From Zhengitettix transpicula (lineage: Eukaryota > Arthropoda > Insecta > Orthoptera > Tetrigidae): 64,000 nt of DNA. The stretch lies in contig CM073595.1 in NCBI GenBank assembly GCA_037074705.1, positions 26,503,501 through 26,567,500 on the forward strand, written 5' to 3'. The position numbers and the translations under genes are program-made. Within the stretch, counting starts at the first letter, position 1, and every line of letters starts with the position of its first letter. This document shows, piece after piece, positions 26,601-35,064 of this stretch. The notes under the pieces were generated by a model that searched no databases, had not been told where the DNA came from, and saw only the letters and a program-made list of their open reading frames with translations.

Positions 26601-29600
26601 ATAGATTAAGCTCAAGTTTCAAACGGTTGGTTTTTAAGTGTTTCAAAAAACTTCTGATACATAATTGACTCTTGCAAACCCTTCTTAACTTCTTACAAAC
26701 ACTCTTATCACAATTGACAAGTCACAGTGAGGGTTTCCCAAACTTATTGACATCCATTGTAAGATTATTGCAAACAAATTTTTTAATTATCAATTATTTT
26801 TTTCTTTACGCCCTTATAAACGGTCATCAGTCTGTTACAATACACTATTACCCCTCTCCGTCGTTTGTAATTCCAAATATTTTCGTTCCTTTTATTTGTG
26901 CTTCGCGTACGGATATTTCGTAATTCTGTAGTTTCATTTTTATCCTTTACTCATTAAAACTATCTACAGAGGCAATTTCTAGCATTCCTTTCCGAGGCTT
27001 TAATCTCATTGATGTTTTTTTTTCGTAAATCCGGATTTTCCTCTGCCTTTTTAAGAAACCACCAAGCTTGCACCGGTACAGAATTTAAGTTCAATTGAAA
27101 TAATTTATGGACAGTCAAGTAGGAACAAATTTATTAGACGTGGTGATTAATAAAAATTGCTTTTCAATCAGAGAGAGTAGGTCAAACCACAGAGGCCATG
27201 AGGATAAATTGAATGAAAGTATCAGGATGGAAAAATGTCGACCGCACCAGGAATAGAACACGCGACCTCCCACTTACCGGGCGGTAGCTCTACCAACTAA
27301 ACTACCCGTTACGACTCCAGATCCTGTGCGAAATACCTCCATCCATTAGACCTGATTCAGGATAGCCTACAATTTTTTTTTTACTACGGTACTCAAATGA
27401 AGAATGAAGTTTAAATGTAAATTGATCAAGGGTTTAAGAATTTTCAATTAAAAAAATAGAGTGAAAAGCTCTCACAAGCTCAAGCCATAGAGAGCACGAA
27501 ATTAAATTGAGTTACAGTATCAGGATGTGAAAATGTAATCTTTTTATAAATCAACCCATTATTGGCCGTAAATCATTATATTAATTTATCAGATAATGTT
27601 TAATTTTAATTCAGTTATATTTTAATATAACGTCCACTTGAGGCTATCACGGATAGGGTAAAGTTAAGTAACTGTTACGCCTTGTTCAGCGCGAGCTACA
27701 TTTTCGAAATCAAACGTCTGCAGTAACGATCTCGGCATGAATTGCTTACGATACTCCCATTTCTGACAACACACGTACCGCAACCGAATTTAACGACTGT
27801 GTAAATCTAATTCCTGTATGTATTTGCTCGCAATTTTACTCGGCGCCGGCTGTCAGCTTTACCAACATGAAAGGGGGGGGGGGGATCATACGAATAGTGC
27901 TGCCATCTAAGAACCATGCCGAGAACATTGTAGAGCACAGTACGTTTTTATATATTTATATATGTTATATTATTGTCTCGATCTGTATATTGCTTTATTC
28001 AGTCGTTAATTTGCATTTCTTTATTCTCCCTCACTATTACGTTTTCAAATATTTTTTTTTCGTGTATATAATGTAGCGAATACTAAGGAGTGTTGTGTTG
28101 CAATATTTTTCTGTCTTCAGTTCGGCAGTACGGGATATGTATTTCCGTAGTGCCCAATGTTTACGAACGTTTGACGATGGGTCAAACTGTGTCTCGGGAG
28201 AAGGGTATAAAAGCCCTAGGAAATAAACACACGGGAGTCAGTAGCAGACAGCCACCTCACGCAAGCAGGTGGCGATAATAGTTACATCAGTCAGTAGTGG
28301 AGAAGGTTAGCCCGTGGGCAGTCGCGTGGTTGTTGGTATTTGTATGTCTGGAAAGCTTGGTCGAGTTGGACGTTCTGTCCAGGTGTGCCGTCGTTTGTGG
28401 TCGTTGTTTTTTTGGTCTGAAGTCATTCCGATCCTAAGAAATTCTGTGCTATAGTGGATCCAAATAGTATTTTTTGGTATAGCGAATCCCACTCGAGATT
28501 CAGGCCAGTCCAAGGTTGGTAAAAGGCTCCGGGAGATGGTAATCTCGGGTAAAGCCGTCTATCTAAGATAGCTCTGCCAACACCTCCTATGGTGACACTG
28601 GGAAATGCAGTGGAGAATGGTGCTTACTGTAGGGTTGTGAGTTTGTTGTGATCATTAACTAACTACGAACTAACGTGCTTCCGTTGAAGGGTGTTGGACC
28701 GCTTGGGAACCAATTTTGATGGTCCAAGGTTGGTTTTGGTTAAGGATAGTAAATAAGTGATTTCGGTTATAAAAAGTTTTATAGTTTTCTGTGTTTATTT
28801 TATAAACTCCTAGGCCCGTAGGTGACCCCTGAGATATATTTCCCTTTATTATTTTGGTGTACAACAATTTCGCATCATTATAGGGGTAAATATTAATATA
28901 ATTTTCCTTTATTATTATAATTTATATATTAATTTTCTGTCTCTTGTAAAGACTCGTAAATATTATTAATGTTTACGTCAAGATCAATAGTTAAATAACA
29001 AAGGTGAAAAATAATTAGTGTAAATTGGCTAACAGTCGGAATTTATTTATTAACATTAAAGTTAATATTTAATCTAAATTGTATCTTTAATATACCTTTT
29101 AAATTTGAATAAAAGAAATTAACAGAGAAAATGTAGTCGTCCTCCATCCGAAAATTGACCATGGAAGTTGATGAAGGAAGTATAAATTTTTTTCTGTTAA
29201 ATTGTTTTACTCCCATTACAACATATTTCAATTATACGTCTGAAGGGGACCATAAACAGAAGAAAAACTTTATTTATTTTAATTTAACTGTAAATAAATT
29301 CTGCACTTGGACAAATTTCCACTAATTATATTATAAAACACCTGTAACAATAAACTGTTCGTTATTTATAAAATTTATTGTAATGATTGTTATTTTTATG
29401 GGAGATAAATTTACTAATATCAGTCGAAAAATTGATCACCATAAAAAATGCCATATATAAATTATGAAATAGATTATTACAGTGTGAAAATTTTGCAAAA
29501 ACAAATGAACAACCTAAACATAATTACGTCAGTGTAACTTATGTGACTAATTTTTTAATTTCTTGTATTTAATGCTCTCATTTTTTTTTATTAATTTTAA

Positions 29601-32600
29601 AATCATATAGGACTTTTTCTTATTAATGTGTTGTTTTTCACTTCTACTCAGCTGATGATCACGGCAATTGAGATTATTAACATAAACAATTGTCATGGTT
29701 AATAAACCGAGAAACTTTTATTAAATTAATTTTAAAAACTTACGTTATTTAATTACTCAGCACAGAATTAATGAATTTTAAATCTGTAACATTTGCTATG
29801 ACGTTTCCGATTTTTTTATAATATAATTAAAAAATGTTACGGGTTATTTCCACTAAAAATTAATCGATTTTCACGCAATTTTTGTATCTCGAAAATGTTC
29901 GTCTACTCTCTCTGATCCGATAGTTTTTTAGCTTTTGTGTTTGATCGTTGGTTCTTTGTTATCCTTTTCCCCTTTGAGGCGGCCGCAGGCGCAGAGAAGG
30001 AATTCTCTTGACTTTGAGGAGATAAAAAGTGTAGGTTCCGTCAGAATTCCATTGCTATATTTTAATCCATTTGAGAGAGTGCTTGGTTTTCCGAGATCAC
30101 TTTCATGCGCACGCCAAGTTGTTTGGGAGGAATTTACAGCCACATGTTATACATCATAATATTTTCGTGAGCGGTGCATTATGTGATTAAACTTTCTGCA
30201 CAAGCCGATTCTCTTTAAACGTTTACACGACTCTGAACTGGATTACATTGCATTTAAATGTCAAAATTTACTCAGAGAAAGATAAACACGATTTATTTTT
30301 TAATTTTTCGGTTATAAAATCGTTTTATTTATCAGTTATTAAACCACGATTACGTCCGGTAATAATAATAAATAATTAATTAATAAATTAGGAAGTTTAC
30401 AATGTTGGCGATTACACGAACATTTCCCCAACGATTCGTAAGCATTTCTTTACATAGACGCCGAACACTTCAATTAATAGTTTTTCCTGTTCACTTCGCT
30501 CTTTGAGGTGATTTGAGTACTCGCAAAAGTTTGCCTTTTCAGATCAAATCAATCGTGATGAGGAGAATCGCCTGGAGCCCTTCATTTAGTTTTCACAAGC
30601 GCACTCATATTTCTCTCTTTAACGACCGTTTTAAATCAGCCTCTACTTTATGCACAATACGACAAATAAACAAAAGAGCAGTGTTCGTATTAAAAATCAT
30701 TCTAATTTATTTAATGGTGACTAACGACGATCATTGCCAATCTAAGAGAATGTAAATTTAATGTTATTAATTCCAGAACCCAAAATTTTAAACCAATTAT
30801 ATTCCATTGCAATTTATATGTTGTAAAATTTTGACGAGTTCAATTACTTTAATTAAATATGAAATAATTTTATATTTTTTATCAAAGCACAACGTTAATT
30901 AATACATATGTACTGTGATATAATAATATCATCGACCTGACAGAAAATAAATTTATAAATGTTTGTGGAACCCGGAGATATTTTCCAATCCCTAAAAGTA
31001 TAATTATTAATTAAATTGAAATTTTAAATTAAACTGGACGTGAGCGTGTAATTTCGCGTCAAAATATTTATCCATTCTTTCCAACAACAAAGATTCATTT
31101 GCTGACGTCGTAACGAAAACTTTCGATGTTTGCTTATGGCTCCATTTCTATTTTCTTTAATTAAACGACATTTTCTGTTTTTAATACTTGTTTAGGTAAA
31201 AATAATAATCATAGGGATCGTCTGGAATGAGTTTTAAATAATTCTGGAATATTTCTTTTGAGTTGAAAGAAATATAATACTCGTTCGATAGTGAGTTTTC
31301 TGTATGAAATCGTAAAGCTTAGTTTTTGTATTCTATTGCTCTGTGACGTTATCTGCAACTATGTCAAAAATGTTGAACGGGTAGAAACGGAGAATAAAAT
31401 TGGATTTTGAGGAATTGTTTAAAACTATTTTTTGAAAAAATCAAAATTATCCGGCAGTTATTTTCAAACCTATAGATAGACGGTTATTTTTATAATAATT
31501 ATCTAAAAGATAGTCTCAATTTCTTTGTCATAGTAAATTTTAGGAAATCTTAGGAGTTTAAAACCTGTCTATGACAAATGGAGAGTTACAGGAATGTATT
31601 ACAATTCGCATTGACTGAAACGTCATCAATCCGGTGTTCCTTGTTCTGGAATAAAGCTAGTTAATGGTCCTACAGACGGATATGAGAACCGCTAACAATC
31701 ATATTATTTATATAGTGTGTAGAAAAACTCCAAGGGAAAATTTCAAGAATGGATTTCTCATATTGAGAGAAGAAAAATTGTGTAGTACAACGTGGGGCCC
31801 GGAAATGCATATTTACAGAGTTATCCGAACTTTTATGAATGTCAGTGCATGACGTCATACTAAAAAAGTTCTTCACCAGGAAATTTTGATCGTTCATTCT
31901 GTCAAAAGGAGGCCACTTTGAACAGAACGCTCCAACTAGTCAGTTGAACTTTACACAAGCTGATCAGATACGATAGTTCGGATAACTCTGTAAATATTTT
32001 TCTCTCAATATGAGGAAACCGTTCACGAAATTTTGCCGTCGAGTTTCTTACACCCTGTAAAAAAAATTCAATTGTGCGGTGCGTATTGCTACTGGATTTA
32101 ATTTCGTGTACAGCTACAGCTGACGCGAAAGTACAGGCATTATTAAGATCTTAGTATATGCAATACTTATTATTAATACATATTTAACGACCTATTGATA
32201 GACATTTAAATAATTAAAAATATTGATAAATTATTTAACAGCGCTAATTACCGTTACCTATTTGTACCCTCTTCAGACAGTGGAAAATTGAATATTGAAG
32301 ATTTTATATTTTCTACAGTATATATATATATATAATACTAATTAAGGAGGCCATTAATTGTTTTACATAATTGGATTGTTTAGCGGTACAAATTCTTAAA
32401 GACGACAATGACGGCAGACTTTATGTCAGCGGTCTTTGTTGGGAGCTGCTGGGACTGGCTGAAGGCAGTCTGGCGGATATTATGGTCGAGAGAGGGAGCA
32501 AAAGTTTAAGAGTACGAACAGCTTGGCCCAAGCTTAAAAATTCAACTGAGAGACTTATTTGTTTTAAAAATCCAAGTAAAAAGGTCTGGACACGTTATAA

Positions 32601-33284
32601 AAACCGCAAAGCTGAATCAAAATGTTTAGCACTATGGTCAGATACATACGCGTACCGAAATAACATTTTTCCGCATAAAGGCATTGAGAAATAATACGTC
32701 CGACTGTTGACAGGAGGTACGACTGATCGAGTTCCCGGAGGAATAATTCAAGAACTACAACTGTGTGTTTTGACCATGACGTGTAGAATCGGTGAATAAT
32801 GGCCTTATAGTGAATTGTGTCCCCAAACTCCGAAAACTAAGTCTGGTACCAGCAGAAAATTTGTAAGTACAAACCAAACTAATTAAATTCAACAAACGGT
32901 AATTAAGGGTATAGTCAGATTTCGTTCTTCTCCTTTTGTAAGATTTCGTATTCCGTTCGTTTCAATTTGGTTGAATTGTTAATTATTTAATTTATAATTT
33001 TTGAATGTTCTTACTTATCAAACACAGTTAAAGACCCTGAGAAGAAGAATTATTAAATTTGATTGTTTGTGAAATATAAATGTTTGGATTTTACTTTGAA
33101 CGCCACAAATTATAAATAAAAAAAAAATATTTGTTTGTTAATTTTGAAATTATTGAATTCGGCAAATCTTTGAAAAAAAACTAAATGAACACCTGTTAAA
33201 TTAATCTTTGGCAAATTAAAAGTTTTTTTATCGTAATCATTTTTTTTAATTAATTCATTAATTAATTAGTCCCTCTTAATCATG

Positions 33285-33326
<42 letters not shown>

Positions 33327-33743
33327 AAATGTCTGTTAGATATATCGTATTAAATTTAAGAATAGGCGTTAAATTAAAATATTACTTATTAATTATTTCA
33401 AATTAAATAATATCCCTTTAAATTATTTAATTTTACATTTATTCCGTTTTATACATTTAATATCATAATACGATGCAAATTTGACAGGAGTAGAGATTGT
33501 CTGTATGCCTTACCATTGAATCCTGAGTAGCTGAAGGAGTGTGATGGAGGCGGCGTGTGTTCATCGTACCAGGTGTCCCACCAGCCGGTGCCTGGAGCCT
33601 CGTGAAAGAAACCTGCCACCGAAACACAGCCGTAAAAGCCAGAATCTAAGAAAAAATCGCCAGATCCGAAGGCACGACTCACCCGAAGATGTCTCTTGGA
33701 CTGTCATCAGACATGCTACCAGCAAAGCTATGCTCACGGCCAT
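5827..33743 (-). CDS. Secreted alpha-carbonic anhydrase, seven coding exons
   Basis: Joined coding exons on the minus strand are 33683-33743, 33514-33612, 8706-8873, 8497-8626, 7340-7445, 7040-7264 and 5827-5913. Every junction is GT-AG and in phase, giving 291 residues. Alpha-carbonic anhydrases reversibly hydrate CO2 to bicarbonate and a proton using one zinc. Seen here: a hydrophobic signal peptide (about residues 1-16), CAGYQQSPIDL near 65-75, the zinc ligands in HFHW (His139, His141) and EMHVVH (His159), the proton-shuttle histidine in NDGHT (His108), Glu146 in GSEH, and SLTTPPC (Thr240). Cys65 and Cys244 match the disulfide of extracellular members. Sequons at Asn100 and Asn151 fit secretion. 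There is no hydrophobic C-terminal tail, so it is probably soluble rather than GPI-anchored. The loop between the second histidine and GSEH is about five residues shorter than in human CA II. It looks catalytically competent. Substrate physiology and tissue cannot be told from sequence. Confidence 0.93.
5914..7039 (-). other. Intron 6 of carbonic anhydrase (1126 nt)
   Basis: GT at 7039-7038 and AG at 5915-5914. Small open frames in it have no family features. No mobile element was recognised. Confidence 0.85.
7040..7264 (-). CDS. Carbonic anhydrase exon 6 (SLTTPPC motif)
   Basis: This exon has 75 codons from MNDADNAGLE to LLISPAQ, phase 0 at both ends. The acceptor is CTCTGTTACAG and the donor CGCAG|GTCAAT. 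It includes the active-site SLTTPPCTE segment and the second conserved cysteine. The intron to exon 5 (7265-7339) is 75 nt. Confidence 0.92.
7340..7445 (-). CDS. Carbonic anhydrase exon 5 (zinc ligand 3)
   Basis: This exon encodes FPMEMHVVHYKRNYGSLEEA through GIVVVAFFFK. The acceptor is CATTTTTCAG|T and the donor TTCAAG|GTAGGC. His159 in EMHVVH is the third zinc ligand. The first base completes the split serine codon from exon 4. Confidence 0.92.
7446..8496 (-). other. Intron 4 of carbonic anhydrase (1051 nt)
   Basis: GT at 8496-8495 and AG at 7447-7446. AT-rich, nothing else recognised. Confidence 0.85.
8497..8626 (-). CDS. Carbonic anhydrase exon 4 (zinc ligands 1 and 2)
   Basis: This exon encodes QLKGSWPVSR through HFHWGGSEHTVNNI. 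The acceptor is CTTGTTGCAG|TC and the donor ATCAG|GTGATA. The intron between exons 3 and 4 (8627-8705) is 79 nt. It holds His139 and His141 of the zinc site and Glu146. The loop after HFHWG is shortened relative to vertebrate cytosolic enzymes. Confidence 0.9.
8706..8873 (-). CDS. Carbonic anhydrase exon 3
   Basis: This exon encodes PDQWALDFPQCAGYQQSPID through MTLTNDGHT. The phase matches exon 2 exactly (G|GT makes the Gly of NGPDQW). The acceptor TGTCGAAG|GT has a weak pyrimidine tract, so the boundary rests on phase and family alignment. The donor ACGG|GTAAGT is strong. It contains the first conserved cysteine, the QSPI signature, sequon NMT and the His64-equivalent. It is GC-rich compared with the surrounding intron. 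Confidence 0.87.
11195..11500. mobile_element. Foldback/MITE with CCCGAGAAGA termini
   Basis: The left end has GTCTTCTCGGGAAATGAACC and the right end GGTTAAATTCCCGAGAAGAT, which are inverted. Inside, ACCACAACGTTTC and GAAACGTCGTG are also inverted. GATTGGCTG lies in the middle. About 300 bp, no coding capacity. Termini match the hairpin at 3654-3713. Confidence 0.6.
12556..12730. repeat. Long imperfect hairpin (foldback element)
   Basis: Arm text CCATTCAGGACA ... AAAATTTCGGAGGCGTTAGC is answered by GCTGACGCCTCCGAAAATTT ... TGTCCCGAATGG. Arms are about 60-65 bp around a GC-rich centre. An open frame of 61 codons spans it but is just one reading of the palindrome. Confidence 0.7.
12960..13215 (+). 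pseudogene. Non-LTR retrotransposon ORF2 C-terminal fragment
   Basis: The plus strand reads AWNDIRDKIERPTYIGRGDH, then after one frameshift KTDVGKFSFLNGSIADWNN and SPAAVF. This matches the C-terminal pattern (RPTYIGRGDH...TDVGKFSF.NR.I.DWN.LPAAVF) of insect LINE reverse transcriptases as I know them. Truncated at both sides and frameshifted, so dead. Confidence 0.6.
13424..13501. repeat. (CA)n-(TA)n microsatellite
   Basis: CA dinucleotides run directly into TA dinucleotides and abut the end of the LTR-like repeat that follows. Confidence 0.95.
13502..14473. mobile_element. Solo LTR-like repeat, copy A (reverse orientation)
   Basis: About 950 bp matching the reverse complement of 32331-33287 along its length: shared GCCCCACG end, GAAACGAACGGAATACGAAA, CTGACTATACCCTTAATTAC, CCTCCCGTACAATGCGC-equivalent middle, and AAACAATTA end. 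Flanked on both sides by TA microsatellite. No protein coding. Confidence 0.6.
15937..16578. mobile_element. Solo LTR-like repeat, copy B
   Basis: It starts TGTAATACTAATTAAGGAGG and ends AATAATTACA, the TG...CA form of retroviral-type LTRs. ATAT flanks both sides (15933-15936, 16579-16582), a possible 4-bp target duplication, though the surroundings are TA-rich. Relative to 32331-33287 it lacks about 330 bp near its 3' end. Confidence 0.6.
17634..17664. repeat. (TA)n microsatellite
   Basis: Uninterrupted TA dinucleotides. Confidence 0.95.
18296..18816 (+). mobile_element. Internally deleted mariner-like element
   Basis: Terminal inverted repeats GGTTCAATAAGTAATGCCTC and (reverse of) GAGTTAATACGTAATGCATC continue into CCTATTTTTTTCTC on both ends. 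The interior has transposase N-terminal pieces (DGRIRQRPVIEFLIAD; ERLKNVYGEATVDVSTVRRW in shifted frames) joined directly to the C-terminal piece FYRTGIYALVKRWTKTVEHD. The DDE catalytic core is missing, so it is a non-autonomous deletion derivative. Confidence 0.8.
23090..23370 (+). repeat. Dispersed repeat sharing sequence with 46790-46990
   Basis: Contains ATGCCAACGAATATTC (about 23103) and then TAATGTAAGGATGAAAAGTT ... TTTATTCTGACTTATTTGAC. Both are found in the same family at 46.8-47.0 kb. No coding. Confidence 0.45.
23585..23800 (+). repeat. Dispersed repeat, copy 1 (pair with 49245-49365)
   Basis: CACGCGTTAGCGACGAAGGC and CACTAAACTGGGCCGCTAAG are shared in order with 49245-49365 (CACGCGTCAGCATCGACGGC; CACTTAACTGGGCCGCCAAA). 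Class unknown. Confidence 0.45.
25170..25348. repeat. Foldback element, arms about 48 bp
   Basis: TTCAAGCGGTTTTGCTCTGA ... TTTCCAAAGCTAAGATC is inverted as TCTTAGCTTTGGAATC ... TTCGGAGCAAAAACGTTTGA. The spacer is about 70 bp. No coding. Confidence 0.65.
27160..27345 (-). repeat. tRNA-derived SINE
   Basis: On the minus strand an A-box-like TAGTTTAGTTGGTAGAGC (27304-27287) is followed by CCGCCCGGTAAG and a B-box-like GTCGCGTGTTCTATTCC (27266-27250), spacing typical of tRNA promoters. A non-tRNA body follows. The cloverleaf is degraded, so it is not a working tRNA gene. Confidence 0.65.
27462..27540 (-). repeat. Second SINE tail fragment
   Basis: AGAGCACGAAATTAAATTGA then AGTATCAGGATG parallels the body of the neighbouring SINE (GAGGATAAATTGAATGAAAG, TATCAGGATGG). 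It is the same orientation and diverged. Confidence 0.5.
27873..27884. repeat. G12 homopolymer
   Basis: Twelve consecutive G in AT-rich surroundings. Confidence 0.95.
28206..28245 (+). promoter_or_regulatory. TATA box plus arthropod initiator
   Basis: TATAAAAG at 28206-28213 is followed by GAGTCAGTAG with the initiator TCAGT at 28238-28242. The spacing of about 32-34 nt suits a pol II core promoter. The downstream sequence (to about 28850) is non-coding and GC-richer than its surroundings, as in an LTR leader. I could not define LTR ends or a primer binding site. It lies inside intron 2, on the strand opposite to the gene. Confidence 0.4.
28246..28650 (+). other. Non-coding leader-like sequence
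   Basis: GC-richer than its surroundings and without a useful open frame. It may be the transcribed part of a decayed retroelement driven from 28206. That function is inferred from position only. Confidence 0.25.
31712..32061. mobile_element. MITE with long imperfect terminal inverted repeats
   Basis: The left arm has TTTCTCATATTGAGAGAAG ... CATATTTACAGAGTTATCCG. The right arm is its inverse, CGGATAACTCTGTAAATATT ... TCTCAATATGAGGAAACC, ending ACACCCTGTAA at 32061. Arms are about 115 bp. Related fragments lie at 46552-46715 and 62955-63115. Confidence 0.7.
32252..32280 (-). repeat. Hammerhead-like foldback motif fragment
   Basis: The plus strand reads TACCGTTACCTATTTGTACC then CTCTTCAG, a diverged copy of the 3268-3301 motif. 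Confidence 0.4.
32331..33287. mobile_element. Solo LTR-like repeat, copy C (longest)
   Basis: About 957 bp, from TAATACTAATTAAGGAGGCC to CTCTTAATCATGACA, between TA microsatellites. It collinearly matches copies at 15937 and (reversed) 13502 and 41205. An open frame of 107 codons at 32371-32694 is broken in the other copies and is not supported as a gene. Confidence 0.6.
33288..33320. repeat. (TA)n microsatellite
   Basis: TA dinucleotides abutting the LTR-like repeat. Confidence 0.95.
33514..33612 (-). CDS. Carbonic anhydrase exon 2 (N-terminal arm)
   Basis: This exon encodes 32 full codons, GFFHEAPGTGWWDTWYDEHT to FSYSGFN, flanked by split glycine codons. The acceptor is GGTGGCAG|GT and the donor AATG|GTAAGG. 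The preceding intron (33613-33682) is only 70 nt. The tryptophan- and proline-rich arm precedes the Y-x-G-x-x-G-P-x-x-W start of the carbonic anhydrase fold, which is completed across the next junction. Confidence 0.85.
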
Positions 33744-33744
33744 C
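33683..33744 (-). CDS. Carbonic anhydrase exon 1 (signal peptide)
   Basis: The ATG at 33743-33741 begins MAVSIALLVACLMTVQETSS, a typical secretory signal. The donor is TCGG|GTGAGT at 33682-33681, leaving one coding base. A pyrimidine-rich tract ending TTTCACAG at 33745 lies one base before the ATG. It looks like a splice acceptor, so the 5' untranslated region probably starts in a separate upstream exon. Confidence 0.85.
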
Positions 33745-33934
33745 CTGTGAAATAATTAAAAAAAAAACTTTTCAATTCTAAGTACATGGTGCATATTTAT
33801 TCGAAAATGATGTAAAAGAGACTAGAATACGTCTCTAAAAAATTAACTACATGAGAACAGGAGTTACACGCTATTTCTGACAGTAATTAAACCCTTCCAT
33901 TTGAAAAGTGTAAAGAAATCGAAGTTGAGTTGGA

Positions 33935-34545
33935 TGAAGTTCATCTGTTCACGCCGTTTATGACTGGAAGAGTGAGTATAAACAAGGTTGGATATGAACA
34001 AGTGATGAACAGCGTCCCGGACGTCCACCGCACGTGACTAAGTCAGAAATCATCGACAAATTCCATGACATGGTGGTTGAGTTATCGACTAGCCAGACTT
34101 TGCGAACTTCTTGAAGCCAATGGCACGTTCAGTTTTGCATGAAAAATTGTTTAGATAATACAAAATTCAAGATAGGTGCCACGTTAGCTCACATTGGAGA
34201 ATAATCGCAATCGTGTGGTCGATTACGTGGCTCATTTGGCGATATACAGTCGTAATCGTGGGAGTTTCTACGTGGATACATAACTGTCGATGAATAACGG
34301 ATCCTCACACAGAACAACTGCTGGAACAGTGAATTCTACAAGATAGCCGGTTCCGAAGTTTGTGAAATTGGCCGGGAAGACGGCCACGGATTTGGATGTG
34401 CATGAGTAACAACGTAAATTATTTAGAAAAAGGACGAACGGTAAATAGCGACTCGTACGTCGTTTTAAGGTCACTACAATGAATGAATGAATGAAGGTAA
34501 AACGTTCACAATTCGCCAAAAAGAAAATCCTTGCATCATGATTTT
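33935..34545 (+). pseudogene. mariner transposase relic
   Basis: Fragments in three frames, in correct order, match the mariner transposase: GRPPHVTKSEIIDKFHDMVV (linker after the DNA-binding domain), VPR*LTLENNRNRV, GYITVDE (first catalytic aspartate region), AGKTAT, then YLEKGRTVNSDSYVVL and KRSQFAKKKI near the C-terminal half. Many frameshifts and stops make it inactive. It starts about 190 bp upstream of the carbonic anhydrase start codon, in opposite orientation. Confidence 0.75.
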
Positions 34546-34656
34546 TCAAAATGTTTTCCTATTTCTTAACCTGAGAAAATGTCTCACTAAAAAAATTCAC
34601 ATAGAATAAAATTATCTTTTTGGCCAATAAAAGAAGTTTGTTAAAGAAATGACAAG

Positions 34657-34692
34657 GACGTTTCGGTACCTATTTGTACCTTGTTCAAGATG
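34657..34692 (-). repeat. Hammerhead-like foldback motif fragment
   Basis: The plus strand reads GACGTTTCGGTACCTATTTG then TACCTTGTTCAAG. The GGTAC/GTACC stem and GAAACGTC box are intact on the minus strand, but the CTGAAGA box is mutated. Confidence 0.45.
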
Positions 34693-35064
34693 TGATTTCA
34701 CTAAAAAGTTATGAATTAAAACTTGTGATTTTGAAATTGTAAAGGATCACTTACTATGCACAATAGATTTTATTTAACTTAATAAATCAGGTTAGGAAAC
34801 TATATAAAATAATACAATTGTTTGAAACTATTCTATCGCATTAAAATCACAGTAAACATCTTTGAATAAATCGTAATATTTCAAATCATAAATCCACACA
34901 AATTTCATTATCAAAAGTGGAGAAAATATTATAAATGTTGCTTAATGTTATGGAAAAATTTTGGGAATTGACTCTATTATCAATTGTTTTAATGTTTTTT
35001 AATATTTTGTGCTATGCCTAATATTTTAACATTAATACAATAAAACAATACATACAGTATAATA

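Larger units (their letters stand above)
8874..33513 (-). other. Intron 2 of carbonic anhydrase (about 24.6 kb)
   Basis: The intron runs from donor AATG|GTAAGG to acceptor GTCGAAG|GT. It separates the signal/N-terminal exons from the catalytic exons. It holds the mobile elements listed separately between 11195 and 33287. Long parts (8874-11190, 11500-12550, 14480-15930, 16583-18290, 18820-23085, 23800-25165, 25350-27155, 28650-31700) show nothing I can name. Confidence 0.8.

Noticed and set aside
27250..27304. Possible functional tRNA gene
   Set aside because: A- and B-box-like text is present but the stems are degraded and the body continues as a SINE.
32371..32694. 107-codon frame in the LTR-like repeat
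   Set aside because: The same region is frameshifted in the other copies and shows no protein motif.
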